Assembly (NCBI GenBank): GCA_905236715.1 | Contig: CAJOMQ010000005.1 | Span: 1-64,000, forward strand | DNA length: 64,000 nucleotides | Source of the DNA: an uncultured Bacilli bacterium | GTDB taxonomy: Bacteria > Bacillota_I > Bacilli_A > RFN20 > CAG-826 | Direction of reading: 5' to 3' | In this document: positions 51,711 through 64,000 of the stretch, piece by piece | How the letters are laid out: each line of letters starts with the position of its first letter | Position numbering within the stretch: position 1 is the first letter of the stretch | Notes under the pieces: generated by a model | What the model was told of the DNA's origin: nothing | The model's database searches: none | What the model saw: the letters and a program-made list of their open reading frames with translations, nothing else | Made by a program: the position numbers and the translations under genes

Positions 51711-52916
51711 ATGAAAAACATGGTGTATATTCAATCAGGTGGACCGACATCAGTCATTAATACATCCCTATATGGGGCTATTAAGGAAGCCCAAAAACAC
51801 AAAGACCAAATTGACCACATTTATGGCAGTCAACATGGTATTGAAGGTTTGATTGATGATGATTTAATCGATTTAGGTTTAGAGGACCCTGAACAAATTG
51901 AATTATTATTACAAACCCCCGGAAGTATCTTAGGAACCACAAGAAGAAAACTTCCCAAAGATATTCACGATCCTGTTTATAACAAGATTATTGAAAACAT
52001 TCAAAAACACGAAATCAAATACGTCTTTATCAATGGTGGTAACGACTCCATGGATACCTGCTATAAAATTTCTCAATTAGTCGCGGAAAAAGGCCTTGAT
52101 GATATCGTGGTTATTGGTGTACCAAAAACCATCGATAACGATTTAGCTTGTACTGACCATAGTTTAGGTTTTGCGAGCGCTGCTAAATTTGTCATTAATG
52201 CGATTGATGCGATGGCCAAAGACGCCCAATGCTTCAAAGTGGGAAAAATCCACGTCTTTGAAATTATGGGAAGAAATGCTGGTTGGCTCACTGCCGCACC
52301 TGACATCTTGCCAGAAGACACAAGACCTGATTTATTCTATATTCCCGAAAATAAATTTGATGTTGAGCAATTCTTACGTGATGTGAAAGAAGTCTATGAT
52401 CGAAAAGGCTATGCCTTAGTGGCCATCTCGGAAGGATTAGATATTCCCCGTGATATGTCTAATGTCCGTGTTGATGGCTTTGGCCATGCCCAACTTGGTG
52501 GCGCCGCGACGACCTTATGTGGCATTATCGAATCTCGTTTAGATTTACCCACGAGAGCAGTGGAATTCTCACTCGTTCAAAGAGCTTTCCCCGCCTATAT
52601 TTCCCAAGTTGATAGAGAGGAAGCCCTGCAAACTGGCACGTTAGCGGTGCAATCCGCTTTAAAAGGTGTGACTGGCAAAATGATTATTTTCAAACGCATT
52701 AGCCAAAACCCCTACAAAATCGAATATCAATTAGCCGACTTATCATTAGTGGCGAATGCGGAAAGTGTCATTCCTTCTTCCATGATGCATGATGTTCATC
52801 GCATGGATGAGAGCTTCCGTGATTATATCCGTCCTCTTTTACAAGGCGAAGTATCTTTAAAATATGAAGATGGTATCGCCAAAATGGCGGTCTTTAAGAG
52901 AATTCGTGTCAAATAA
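51711..52916 (+). CDS. 6-phosphofructokinase, PPi-type
   Basis: IQSGGPTSVINTSLYGA, FINGGNDSMDTCYKIS, GVPKTIDNDLACTDHS, FEIMGRNAGWL; GGND rather than GGDGS-type supports PPi dependence. Confidence 0.88.
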   Translation: MKNMVYIQSGGPTSVINTSLYGAIKEAQKHKDQIDHIYGSQHGIEGLIDDDLIDLGLEDPEQIELLLQTPGSILGTTRRKLPKDIHDPVYNKIIENIQKHEIKYVFINGGNDSMDTCYKISQLVAEKGLDDIVVIGVPKTIDNDLACTDHSLGFASAAKFVINAIDAMAKDAQCFKVGKIHVFEIMGRNAGWLTAAPDILPEDTRPDLFYIPENKFDVEQFLRDVKEVYDRKGYALVAISEGLDIPRDMSNVRVDGFGHAQLGGAATTLCGIIESRLDLPTRAVEFSLVQRAFPAYISQVDREEALQTGTLAVQSALKGVTGKMIIFKRISQNPYKIEYQLADLSLVANAESVIPSSMMHDVHRMDESFRDYIRPLLQGEVSLKYEDGIAKMAVFKRIRVK

Positions 52917-52918
52917 AA

Positions 52919-53314
52919 ATGAAAAAATTCTACCGTCAATTAAATGCCTATTTTAAAACGGTATGTTGGACTATCCTCATTACCCTCGCTTTATTTATCT
53001 GCCTCATTCCCCTTTTCTTCTTTAATTTAATGGAATTACCATTAGGGTTGGCATTAGGGGGAATATTTGGTGGGATATATTATCTCATCGCGGGGTTTAA
53101 TCAAAAAGAAGATTACACCAAAAAAAGTCTTATTATTGATGTCATCTTATTAATTACCCGCTTCCTATTATTCGCGGGCGCTGTGATTGGGTTAGCGTTT
53201 CTGTATTACAAAGGCGAAATTCATCTCTTTAATGTTTATGCCTTTGCGGGAGCCTATCTCATCAGTTTATTAACATTTATTCTTATCAGCGGAAAGGAGA
53301 AAAAAATTCAGTGA
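52919..53314 (+). CDS. Small membrane protein at head of ATPase operon (AtpI-position)
   Basis: Four hydrophobic segments; abuts atpB. Confidence 0.55.
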   Translation: MKKFYRQLNAYFKTVCWTILITLALFICLIPLFFFNLMELPLGLALGGIFGGIYYLIAGFNQKEDYTKKSLIIDVILLITRFLLFAGAVIGLAFLYYKGEIHLFNVYAFAGAYLISLLTFILISGKEKKIQ

Positions 53315-54087
53315 ATTACATTTCTTTACCTGAAATGGGCGAAAAATTCTTAAGCACCGAAATTGCCGGTGAAGTTTTTTCTTCGCTCATCGTCATGGGT
53401 ATTGAAGTGATTCTTTTCGCGATTATTGGTATCATGGCTCATTTCCATGATCCCTTAAAGAAGCCCAAAGGTTTATTAGCCATCGGGGAAATACTTGTGG
53501 AATTTTTTGACCGCCTAGTCTCTGATTTAATGGGGCCACGATTTAAAGGATTCGGTGGGTTTGTGATGGCCATCGCTGTTTATTTATTCCTAGCGTTTAT
53601 CTTTGGCCTAACTGGTTTACCAAGTCCTGTGACTTATATCGCTATTCCGTTATCGTTAGGTTTAACGACATTTGTGCTCATTCACGCGACTAGTGTTCGC
53701 TTTACCAAATTCCGTTATTTCAAAAGATATGTGGAACCAATTCCTTTATTCTTACCGATTAATTTAATCAGTATGTGGGCCCCTTTATTATCTTTATCTC
53801 TCCGTTTATTTGGTAACGCGATTGCCGGATGGACCATCATGACTATGCTTTATTACGCTTTAGAAAATTTATCCGCAAAAATCTTCGCTTTTATCCCCAG
53901 CACTGGTGCGGTTAGTTGGGGTTCGGTTATTTTACCCGCGATTCCGGCGGGTGTTTTGCACCTTTATTTTGATTTATTCTCCGGGTTCATTCAAACGACC
54001 GTCTTTATCTTCTTAACGATGTTATTTATCGGTCAAGAAGCCCCCGAAGATGAAGAATATGAATTACAGACGAAAGGAGGTCATTAA
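53311..54087 (+). CDS. atpB: F0 subunit a
   Basis: LSLSLRLFGNAIAGWTIM, C-term FSGFIQTTVFIFLTMLFI. Confidence 0.95.
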   Translation: MNYISLPEMGEKFLSTEIAGEVFSSLIVMGIEVILFAIIGIMAHFHDPLKKPKGLLAIGEILVEFFDRLVSDLMGPRFKGFGGFVMAIAVYLFLAFIFGLTGLPSPVTYIAIPLSLGLTTFVLIHATSVRFTKFRYFKRYVEPIPLFLPINLISMWAPLLSLSLRLFGNAIAGWTIMTMLYYALENLSAKIFAFIPSTGAVSWGSVILPAIPAGVLHLYFDLFSGFIQTTVFIFLTMLFIGQEAPEDEEYELQTKGGH

Positions 54088-54088
54088 T

Positions 54089-54304
54089 ATGTCTAATGCA
54101 CTCGCTGCTGCAATTGCTATTTTGGCGGTTATGCCTTCCGCATTAGGTGAAGCTCTTGTGTGCTGTCACGCTCTTGATGGAATTTCTCGTAATCCCGAGA
54201 ATTATAGCAAAATTCGTACCACAATGATCTTAGCGTGTTCCTTAGTTGAAACAACCGCTATTTATGCATTGTTAGTGGCTATTTTATGTATTTTTGTCGC
54301 TTAG
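54089..54304 (+). CDS. atpE: F0 subunit c
   Basis: Two TM helices, SRNPENYSKIRTTMILACSLVETTAIY; SD AAAGGAGG. Confidence 0.95.
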   Translation: MSNALAAAIAILAVMPSALGEALVCCHALDGISRNPENYSKIRTTMILACSLVETTAIYALLVAILCIFVA

Positions 54305-54320
54305 TAAGGAGGTTATATTG

Positions 54321-54878
54321 ATGATTCAACTAAGTAAATGGCTAGTTGTCTTCGCGCAAGCGGAATCAGAAACGCCCATTTCGGAAGATAGTTTTATAAA
54401 TAAACTCATCCCCAATTGGACTTCTTTTGTTGCGCAACTTGGTGCTTTAATCGTTGTCCTCATCCTCGTGATACTCATCGGTTATAAGCCCTTAAAGAAA
54501 ATGCTCAAGAAAAGACAAGATTATGTGGAAAATTCCATCCGTGATGCGGAAGTCGCCAAATTACAAGCCGAACAAGATCGTGAACAAGCTCATGAAGCGG
54601 TTTTAGCCAGTCAAAATGAAGCTGTGCAAATCCTCGCTAATGCGAAAAATACCGCGGATTTAAAAGCGCAACAAATGTTAGAACAAACCAATATGCAAAT
54701 TGCCAAAATGAAACAAGATGCCGAAGAAGATATTGCGCGTTCCAAACAAGAAGCACTCGATGAAATTCACGATGAAATGGTCTCGGTGGCCTTATCGGCA
54801 ACTAGCGAAATTCTCAAACGGGAAATTAACGAGAAGGACAATGCCCGTATTGTCGAAGACTTTATAAAGGAAATGTAA
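54321..54878 (+). CDS. atpF: F0 subunit b
   Basis: N-term TM then charged helix KKRQDYVENSIRDAEVAKLQAEQDREQA. Confidence 0.93.
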   Translation: MIQLSKWLVVFAQAESETPISEDSFINKLIPNWTSFVAQLGALIVVLILVILIGYKPLKKMLKKRQDYVENSIRDAEVAKLQAEQDREQAHEAVLASQNEAVQILANAKNTADLKAQQMLEQTNMQIAKMKQDAEEDIARSKQEALDEIHDEMVSVALSATSEILKREINEKDNARIVEDFIKEM

Positions 54879-54881
54879 AAC

Positions 54882-55421
54882 ATGAATGAAGTCGCGTCTC
54901 GTTATGGTTTAGCTTTATATTCTCTTGCTTTGGAAAAAGATAAGGTTTTACTTTGGCAAGAAGAAGTAAAAGAAATAATGCGTGCTTTTAAAGAGAACGC
55001 GGATTTTATCATGGTTTTAGGCAGTGATTTCTTATCGATGGAAGAAAGAAAACTAATGCTTCGTACCACTTTAAAAGGAGTGGACAACGAGATTGTTTCT
55101 TTATTAGAAATCGCCATTAATAATCACCGCACAAATGAAATTAATAATATCCTTTTAGCTTTTAATTCTTTGTGTAACGAATATCAAGGAATTGAAGAAG
55201 GATACCTTTATAGTAGTGTTCCATTAGATGAATCTACGATTGATCAAATAAGTGAAAAAATATCTAGTATTGAGCATCATAAAATCGCTCTTATCAATCA
55301 TATTGATCCCAACCTTATTGGTGGTGTCAAAGTGGTGGTACATGACCGTATTTATGATGGTTCAATCAAACATCATCTCGAACAGATGAAAAAAGACCTT
55401 TTAACAAAGGAGGGCAAATAA
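54882..55421 (+). CDS. atpH: F1 subunit delta
   Basis: ASRYGLALYSLALEKDK, DPNLIGGVKVVVHDRIYDGSIKHHLEQM. Confidence 0.93.
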   Translation: MNEVASRYGLALYSLALEKDKVLLWQEEVKEIMRAFKENADFIMVLGSDFLSMEERKLMLRTTLKGVDNEIVSLLEIAINNHRTNEINNILLAFNSLCNEYQGIEEGYLYSSVPLDESTIDQISEKISSIEHHKIALINHIDPNLIGGVKVVVHDRIYDGSIKHHLEQMKKDLLTKEGK

Positions 55422-56927
55422 ATGAAAATCAATGCCAATGAAATAAGTGCCTTAATCAAAGAACAAATTAAAAATTATCATGCCAAAGTCGACGCTAATG
55501 ATGTCGGAACTGTGGTCACCGTCGGTGATGGAATTGCCATTATCTATGGTCTAGATAAAGCGATGCTAGGAGAATTATTAATTTTCCCACACGATGTTTA
55601 TGGCATGGTGATGAATTTAGAAACCGATTCTGTCGGAGCGGTTTTAATGGGTGATGATTCTTTGATTAAAGAAGGGGATGTTGTGAAAAGAACTGGTGAA
55701 GTTATGGAAGTCCCTGTTGGGGAAGCGATGCTTGGCCGTGTTGTTAATGCCTTAGGTCAACCAATTGATGGCTTAGGAGAAATTAAGACCACCAGTCGTC
55801 GCCCCATTGAAGTTATTGCCCCCGGTGTTATTAAAAGAAAGTCAGTGGATACTCCTTTAGAAACTGGTTTAACCGCGATTGATGCGATGACCCCGATTGG
55901 TCGTGGTCAACGTGAATTAATTATCGGTGATCGTCAAACCGGTAAAACCGCAATCGCTATTGATGCTATCATCAATCAAAAAGATAAAGATGTCATTTGT
56001 ATTTATGTCGCTATCGGGCAAAAGAATTCCACGGTCGCACAAATCGTGGAGAAATTACGTAATCACCACGCTCTTAGTTACACAATGGTGGTAGCCGCTA
56101 CCGCTAGTGAACCCGCTCCATTACTTTATATTGCACCATATGCTGGATGTGCCATGGCGGAAGAATTCATGAGCCAAGGTAAAGATGTTTTAATTGTCTA
56201 TGATGATTTAAGCAAACACGCTGTCGCTTATCGTACTTTATCTTTGTTATTAAAACGTTCGCCTGGTCGTGAAGCTTATCCTGGTGATGTCTTCTATTTA
56301 CATTCTCGTTTACTAGAAAGAGCGTGCAAATTAGCCCCCGAATATGGTGGAGGTAGTATTACTGCTTTACCGATTGTGGAAACTCAATCTGGTGATATTT
56401 CCGCTTATATTCCCACCAATGTCATCTCCATTACCGATGGACAAATATTCTTAAATACCGATTTATTTAATGCTGGTCAAAGACCCGCGATTGATAGTGG
56501 ACTTTCCGTTTCTCGTGTTGGTGGCGCCGCGCAATTTAAAGCCACCAAGCAAGTCGCTAAATCTTTAAAAATTGATTTAGCCAATTTCACGGAAATGAAA
56601 TCATTCTCCCAATTTGGTAGTGATTTAGATAAATCCACTTTAGCGGTATTAAAACACGGTGAAACCTTATTAGCGATGCTCCGTCAAGAGCAATACAAAC
56701 CCCGTCAATTAGATCAACAAGTCTTTGAATTATATCTATCAAATACCCGTTATTTAGATAATGTTGAACCCAATAAAGTCAGAGAAACAATTGATAGTTG
56801 TTATGATTTTATCGCCGCGAATAACAAAGAAATATTCCCATCAATCAATAAAAATAAACAAATCTTACCCGAAATCGAAGCGGCTTTAAAACAAGCTGTG
56901 GAAACCTATTTTAACGGACAAAAATAA
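55422..56927 (+). CDS. atpA: F1 subunit alpha
   Basis: [29 protein letters not shown]. Confidence 0.98.
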   Translation: MKINANEISALIKEQIKNYHAKVDANDVGTVVTVGDGIAIIYGLDKAMLGELLIFPHDVYGMVMNLETDSVGAVLMGDDSLIKEGDVVKRTGEVMEVPVGEAMLGRVVNALGQPIDGLGEIKTTSRRPIEVIAPGVIKRKSVDTPLETGLTAIDAMTPIGRGQRELIIGDRQTGKTAIAIDAIINQKDKDVICIYVAIGQKNSTVAQIVEKLRNHHALSYTMVVAATASEPAPLLYIAPYAGCAMAEEFMSQGKDVLIVYDDLSKHAVAYRTLSLLLKRSPGREAYPGDVFYLHSRLLERACKLAPEYGGGSITALPIVETQSGDISAYIPTNVISITDGQIFLNTDLFNAGQRPAIDSGLSVSRVGGAAQFKATKQVAKSLKIDLANFTEMKSFSQFGSDLDKSTLAVLKHGETLLAMLRQEQYKPRQLDQQVFELYLSNTRYLDNVEPNKVRETIDSCYDFIAANNKEIFPSINKNKQILPEIEAALKQAVETYFNGQK

Positions 56928-56930
56928 TCT

Positions 56931-59579
<2,649 letters not shown>

Positions 59580-59596
<17 letters not shown>

Positions 59597-60413
59597 TCAA
59601 AAATGATTGGAAATTAGAACCGCTATTAATTGTATAATCAGCGGTTTTATTTTCTTCGCCATTTTCATATATGCAGGCGAATTTATCAGTGTAATCAAAA
59701 CCAAAATAAGAAGCGATTTCTAAATAATTATCTTCACTTAAATCGTTTTTATTAATAATGAGGATGTTTTTATCACATTTTTTGGTGAAAGCTTTATAAA
59801 TTGTTTTATATAAATCAATAGAAATAAGAGAAGCATCATCATAAGAATAAATGAGACAATTTTTATTGTCGTTTATAAAAGTTTTTACGGTATTTAAATT
59901 ATTGGCGCAATATAAATTGGTGGAATAAAAATGTTTATTGATGATCGTGGCGAACGCATTATAAGAACCAAATTTTGAATTACTAACTTGATAGGTTAAT
60001 TCTCCATCTTTGATTAATAGCATCGCGGGGGTGCCTTCATAGCCCGAGAAAACTTCGGGATAATCATTTTTCACAAATAAATAATCTTCTTCGCTTTCAA
60101 AGGTAATCTTATAAAATTGACGCCCAGTGTTACGGATATATTTTCCTAGGATAGGTTTGAAATTTATGCAGTGAGAACAATATTCACCATAAATATAAAG
60201 AGGAAAACTCTCTTTGTTATCCAATAATTCATGTAATCTTAACGGAGTCAGTGAATAAATTGTGTCATAATAATCTTCATCTTTGGCTAAATTGTTATAA
60301 GTGTTTGCATAATTAGTCAAAGAGACCAAACTATGTTGGCTATCAATTTGATTACAACTCACTAGTGAAGTGACAATTAATAAGGGAAAGACGAGATATT
60401 TTCTTTTACGCAT
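59580..60413 (-). CDS. Lipoprotein with thioredoxin-like fold (CSHC)
   Basis: Lipobox LVSC; LYIYGEYCSHCINFKPIL...EGTPAMLLIKDGELTYQV. Confidence 0.65.
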
Positions 60414-60490
60414 AGAGGTACTATACCATATTTTATGACATAATTTTATTTAATTATGCTAAAGTAATATTGAATTTTGGAGGATTTTGT

Positions 60491-61054
60491 ATGCATTGTT
60501 GGCATGATGTACAACCAAATCGCATTACCGCGGATGAATTTGTGGCCCTGATTGAAATTTCTAAAGGTAGCAAAAATAAATATGAATTAGATAAAGAAAC
60601 TGGTCATTTAATTCTTGACCGTGTCTTATTTACGTCGACTATTTATCCACAAAATTATGGTTTCATCCCCCGTACTTATGCCCAAGATTACGATCCTCTT
60701 GATGTTTTAGTTTTATGTTCGGAATCCATTTTGCCCATGTCTTTTGTTAGATGCACCCCAATCGGTGTGATGATTATGAAAGACAATGGCTTACCAGATG
60801 AAAAAATCATCGCGGTTTGTCAGGATGATGCTTTTTATAAAGACTTCAAAGATATCCAAGATATCCCTCCTCACATCATGGATGAAATTAAACATTTCTT
60901 CGCGGTCTATAAATCCTTAGAAGGAAAAGATACGGAAATTGGTGATATTCTCGGTGCTAAAGAGGCCAAAGAAATCATTAATAAATCTCTTTCTTCTTAT
61001 AAACGCGATATTGAACCCAAAATTAAAGCGGAAAGAAATGCCCGCGGATATTAA
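60491..61054 (+). CDS. ppa: Inorganic pyrophosphatase
   Basis: IEISKGSKNKYELDKETGHLILDRVLFTSTIYPQNYGFIP, DYDPLDVLVL. Confidence 0.96.
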   Translation: MHCWHDVQPNRITADEFVALIEISKGSKNKYELDKETGHLILDRVLFTSTIYPQNYGFIPRTYAQDYDPLDVLVLCSESILPMSFVRCTPIGVMIMKDNGLPDEKIIAVCQDDAFYKDFKDIQDIPPHIMDEIKHFFAVYKSLEGKDTEIGDILGAKEAKEIINKSLSSYKRDIEPKIKAERNARGY

Positions 61055-61057
61055 ATT

Positions 61058-61582
61058 ATGATCAATGTCGTTTTATATCGACCAGAAAAACCCCAAAATA
61101 CCGGAAATATCATGCGTACTTGTGTAGCTATCCACGCGACTTTACACATTATCGGCCCCCTTTCTTTTTCCATTGATTCGAAAGATTTAAAACGTGTCGG
61201 TATGGATTATATCGATGATTTGAAGATGATTTATTATCCAACTTACGAAGATTTTGCTAAAAAATATCATGAACAAGAAATCTTTTATGTGACCCGCTAC
61301 GCGAATAAGGTCTATAGTGGTTTTTCTTTTGCGGATTCAAGTAAAGATATATTTGTGATGTTTGGCAGAGAATCCACTGGTATTCCACACGATATTTTAA
61401 GAGAGCATCCCGACCATTTATTAAGAATTCCGATGGTGCCCGAAGCGCGTAGCTTAAATCTTTCCAATTGTGTGGCGATAATTGTTTATGAAATATTAAG
61501 ACAACAACAATTTCCTAATCTCGCCACTAGTGAAGCCATTAAAGGCGAAGATTTCTTAATTAAGGAGAAACAAAAGCAATGA
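61058..61582 (+). CDS. trmL: tRNA (cytidine(34)-2'-O)-methyltransferase
   Basis: LYRPEKPQNTGNIMRTC, MFGRESTGIP, RIPMVPEARSLNLSNCVAIIVYE. Confidence 0.93.
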   Translation: MINVVLYRPEKPQNTGNIMRTCVAIHATLHIIGPLSFSIDSKDLKRVGMDYIDDLKMIYYPTYEDFAKKYHEQEIFYVTRYANKVYSGFSFADSSKDIFVMFGRESTGIPHDILREHPDHLLRIPMVPEARSLNLSNCVAIIVYEILRQQQFPNLATSEAIKGEDFLIKEKQKQ

Positions 61583-62055
61583 AAAAAATATCACCCATTT
61601 TGCTTTGTTTACCATTTCTTGTTGGTTGTAAAACCTCCTATAATTTTCATCCCTATGAAGGTGAAAAAATCGTTTTAGATTATTGTGAAGATGGCGATTT
61701 AATTCAAGTGGATGCTGATCAATTATATGAAGATGTCATCACCAATCATAAATCGACCATTTATTTATTTGGCTTATCATCTTGTTCTGCGTGCAATAAC
61801 GTGAAAAATAATTTAAAAACTTATGCAACCGGTTATCACTGCAATTTATATTGGATAGAAATGCGCGATGTTTTACAAAATAGCGAAAGTATCGATAAAG
61901 TAAAAAAAGCCACTGTGGGCTATTATGAATGGGGCGAAAATGATGCTTATCCAGAAGTCTATTTCTTCTTAAAAGGAGATGTGGCTTTCCGTTGTGGAGA
62001 AACGGATGTAACGACTTTCATTTCTAATTATGTGGAAGTAGATTCTAACCATTAA
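61579..62055 (+). CDS. Small lipoprotein with thioredoxin-like CxxC (CSAC)
   Basis: Lipobox LVGC; STIYLFGLSSCSACNNVKNNL. Confidence 0.6.
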   Translation: MKKISPILLCLPFLVGCKTSYNFHPYEGEKIVLDYCEDGDLIQVDADQLYEDVITNHKSTIYLFGLSSCSACNNVKNNLKTYATGYHCNLYWIEMRDVLQNSESIDKVKKATVGYYEWGENDAYPEVYFFLKGDVAFRCGETDVTTFISNYVEVDSNH

Positions 62056-63412
62056 TTAATAATTTCTTTGTGGATTCACGAATATTTTTAATCACAATAC
62101 TTTGATAGGAAGTTAATAAGGCTTGCCCTAAGAAACTTCCTTTTTTGATATTTTTGATTTGTGTATATTGGACTTCCCCGTCTTCTTGCCCACTCATTAA
62201 TAAAGCCACTTCCGCGGCGGTCAAAATCATTTCATTATTTGGATGATCATTTTCTAAAATGACATGACTACCATGACTATCTTTGATATGGAAGAAGTAG
62301 TGGGTTTTCTTAGCTTTTTTAAAAGTCAATTCGTCATTTTGTTTGGCGTTTTTACCATAATATATTTTGTTATTTTCAATATTGATAACCCCAAAGGTAG
62401 ATACCGGCATCTTCTTAGCAGTGGGGCGATATTTTTTCGGGAATAATTCCTGATAAACCTGGGCTAAATCTTCATCTTTAAGATAAGGGATTTGCTTTAA
62501 AATCATCTGCAAATTAGCGATTTCTTCTTCCGTCTTTTTGATTTCTAATTGATCCATTTCGATAGTTCTTTTCGCTTTTTTATATTTTTTAAAATATTTT
62601 TCCGCATTATTACCTAACGAAAGAGAATAATCATAATCAAGATGATTTTCTTCAACATATTTTTTTAATTCTTCGGGCTCTTGAGAGAACGCTAAAAGGG
62701 TGGTACCAACTTCTTGATAAGACAAATCTTCATGAGCTTGGTTAATCGCTTTATCTAAAATTCCTAATTTATTGTTCAATGATTTAATTCTGGTTTTGAT
62801 ATGTGTGATGAGAGATTTATATTTTTCTAAATTTCTCTCTTGTTTACTTTTTAAAAAATATTCTTCGGCTTCTTTGGCTAATTCTTCTAAATCGATGTTT
62901 TCTTCGGTACTAGATTTTTTATTTTCTAAAAATTGATATTTCATTCCTCTAATTAAAGGACGAGAATTTTCTAATCCAGCGTAATGAGAGGCAAAAATTA
63001 CTAAGCCATCTTGTAAAATAATGAGGTTTTGTCGATGCGGAATTAATTCGAGAATTAAAGTTCTATTTCTTTTCTCGTATAAATCATCTAATTTACTATA
63101 TTCAATGGCTAAAATACGGTCATTATTAATCGTATGTATTTCTTGAATACATCCATCCTTGACCATCTTTCTTAATGTGTCATTTAATGCACCCACGATT
63201 GTGCCGGTGGCCACAATATCATTCACTAACGAAACAAAAGGTGATTGATGATTTAAAGAAACGAATAATTTTCCTTTCCGGTACATGGAAAAAGTAAAAA
63301 GAAAATCATGCGAATTAATCATCGTAATATTAGAAATATGATTGAAACGTAATTTTTCGTTTAAATCATTCGCAATCGTTTTTAAGTTACCGGAAGTAAT
63401 TTTACATTTCAT
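62045..63412 (-). CDS. rqcH: RqcH / NFACT-family protein
   Basis: N-term NFACT-N-like, coiled coil, C-term FHIKDSHGSHVILEND. Confidence 0.9.
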   Translation of the reverse strand: MKCKITSGNLKTIANDLNEKLRFNHISNITMINSHDFLFTFSMYRKGKLFVSLNHQSPFVSLVNDIVATGTIVGALNDTLRKMVKDGCIQEIHTINNDRILAIEYSKLDDLYEKRNRTLILELIPHRQNLIILQDGLVIFASHYAGLENSRPLIRGMKYQFLENKKSSTEENIDLEELAKEAEEYFLKSKQERNLEKYKSLITHIKTRIKSLNNKLGILDKAINQAHEDLSYQEVGTTLLAFSQEPEELKKYVEENHLDYDYSLSLGNNAEKYFKKYKKAKRTIEMDQLEIKKTEEEIANLQMILKQIPYLKDEDLAQVYQELFPKKYRPTAKKMPVSTFGVINIENNKIYYGKNAKQNDELTFKKAKKTHYFFHIKDSHGSHVILENDHPNNEMILTAAEVALLMSGQEDGEVQYTQIKNIKKGSFLGQALLTSYQSIVIKNIRESTKKLLING

Positions 63413-63504
63413 ATTTAAAATTCTAACATCTTGTCAAAACATCGCAATAAAAGACATTTTCTAAGCAAAAATATTTATGTATTTTTCATATTTGATTTTT
63501 TTCT

Positions 63505-63533
63505 TTGCAGTTAGGGCTGCATTTATTTATAAT
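63505..63533 (+). promoter_or_regulatory. gmk promoter TTGCAG-17-TATAAT
   Basis: -35 63505-63510, -10 63528-63533, 8 nt from ATG. Confidence 0.65.
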
Positions 63534-63541
63534 GCAAGCAA

Positions 63542-64000
63542 ATGAAAAAAGGATTACTCGTCATCTTAAGTGGACCTTCTGGTGTTGGTAAAGGCACCGT
63601 CAGAAACCAAATTATGAAAGCGGGTCGCGTGGACCTCGTTTATTCTATTTCGATGACCACGAGAGAAATTCGCGAAAAAGAAACCAATGGTGTGGAATAT
63701 TATTTTGTCACCCCCGAAGAATTCCAAAGAAATATCGATAATGATAATTTCCTCGAATGGGCGGATTTTGTCGGTCACCGTTATGGCACCCCCAAAGATA
63801 AAGTGGAAGAATTACGTAATCAGGGCAAAAATGTCCTATTAGAAATTGAAATCAACGGCGCCAATCAAGTATTTAGCAAAGTCAATGATGACCGCGTGAT
63901 CTCTTTCTTCTTGATGCCACCGAACTTTAAAGCCTTAGAAGATCGCATTAGAAAAAGAAAAAGTGAGAGTGAAGAAGTAATTCAAGCCCGCTTAGAAAAA
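63542..64000 (+). CDS. gmk: Guanylate kinase (truncated by window end)
   Basis: MKKGLLVILSGPSGVGKGTVRNQ, ISMTTREIREKETNGVEYYF. Confidence 0.95.
   Translation, partial: MKKGLLVILSGPSGVGKGTVRNQIMKAGRVDLVYSISMTTREIREKETNGVEYYFVTPEEFQRNIDNDNFLEWADFVGHRYGTPKDKVEELRNQGKNVLLEIEINGANQVFSKVNDDRVISFFLMPPNFKALEDRIRKRKSESEEVIQARLEK

Overview
64 kb window of a low-GC genome using TGA as a stop codon, probably Bacillota/Bacilli or Mollicutes-related (taxonomy inferred). From left to right: (1) 1-1800, a small accessory operon resembling a mobilisable-element remnant, then a predicted small RNA with an anti-Shine-Dalgarno 5' end; (2) purA-purB; (3) a frameshifted AAA/DUF4143-type ATPase behind four 33-bp tandem repeats; (4) 6.6-24.2 kb, the most distinctive part: a LacI-controlled surface-glycan/ribose-type locus with an ABC importer, four paralogous GH43-like beta-propeller proteins, a YesL-type membrane protein, ribokinase, two C-terminally anchored surface proteins and a nucleoside hydrolase, with near-identical palindromic operators at both transcription-unit heads; (5) an amino-sugar cluster with an XRE-HTH domain fused to phosphoglucosamine mutase; (6) housekeeping genes (plsC, PAP2, tyrS with T-box, amidohydrolase, rdgB, tRNA-Gly, trxA, TraX, CPBP, YigZ, Mrp, M24 peptidase, glpK, addB/addA, uridine kinase-like, PPi-type pfk); (7) a complete F-type ATPase operon whose c subunit carries a two-carboxylate, Na+-type motif; (8) ppa, trmL, rqcH and a gmk truncated by the window edge. 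Many transcription units look leaderless (-10 box 6-8 nt before ATG). No CRISPR array or rRNA was found. All family calls come from reading the protein sequences; no searches were run.
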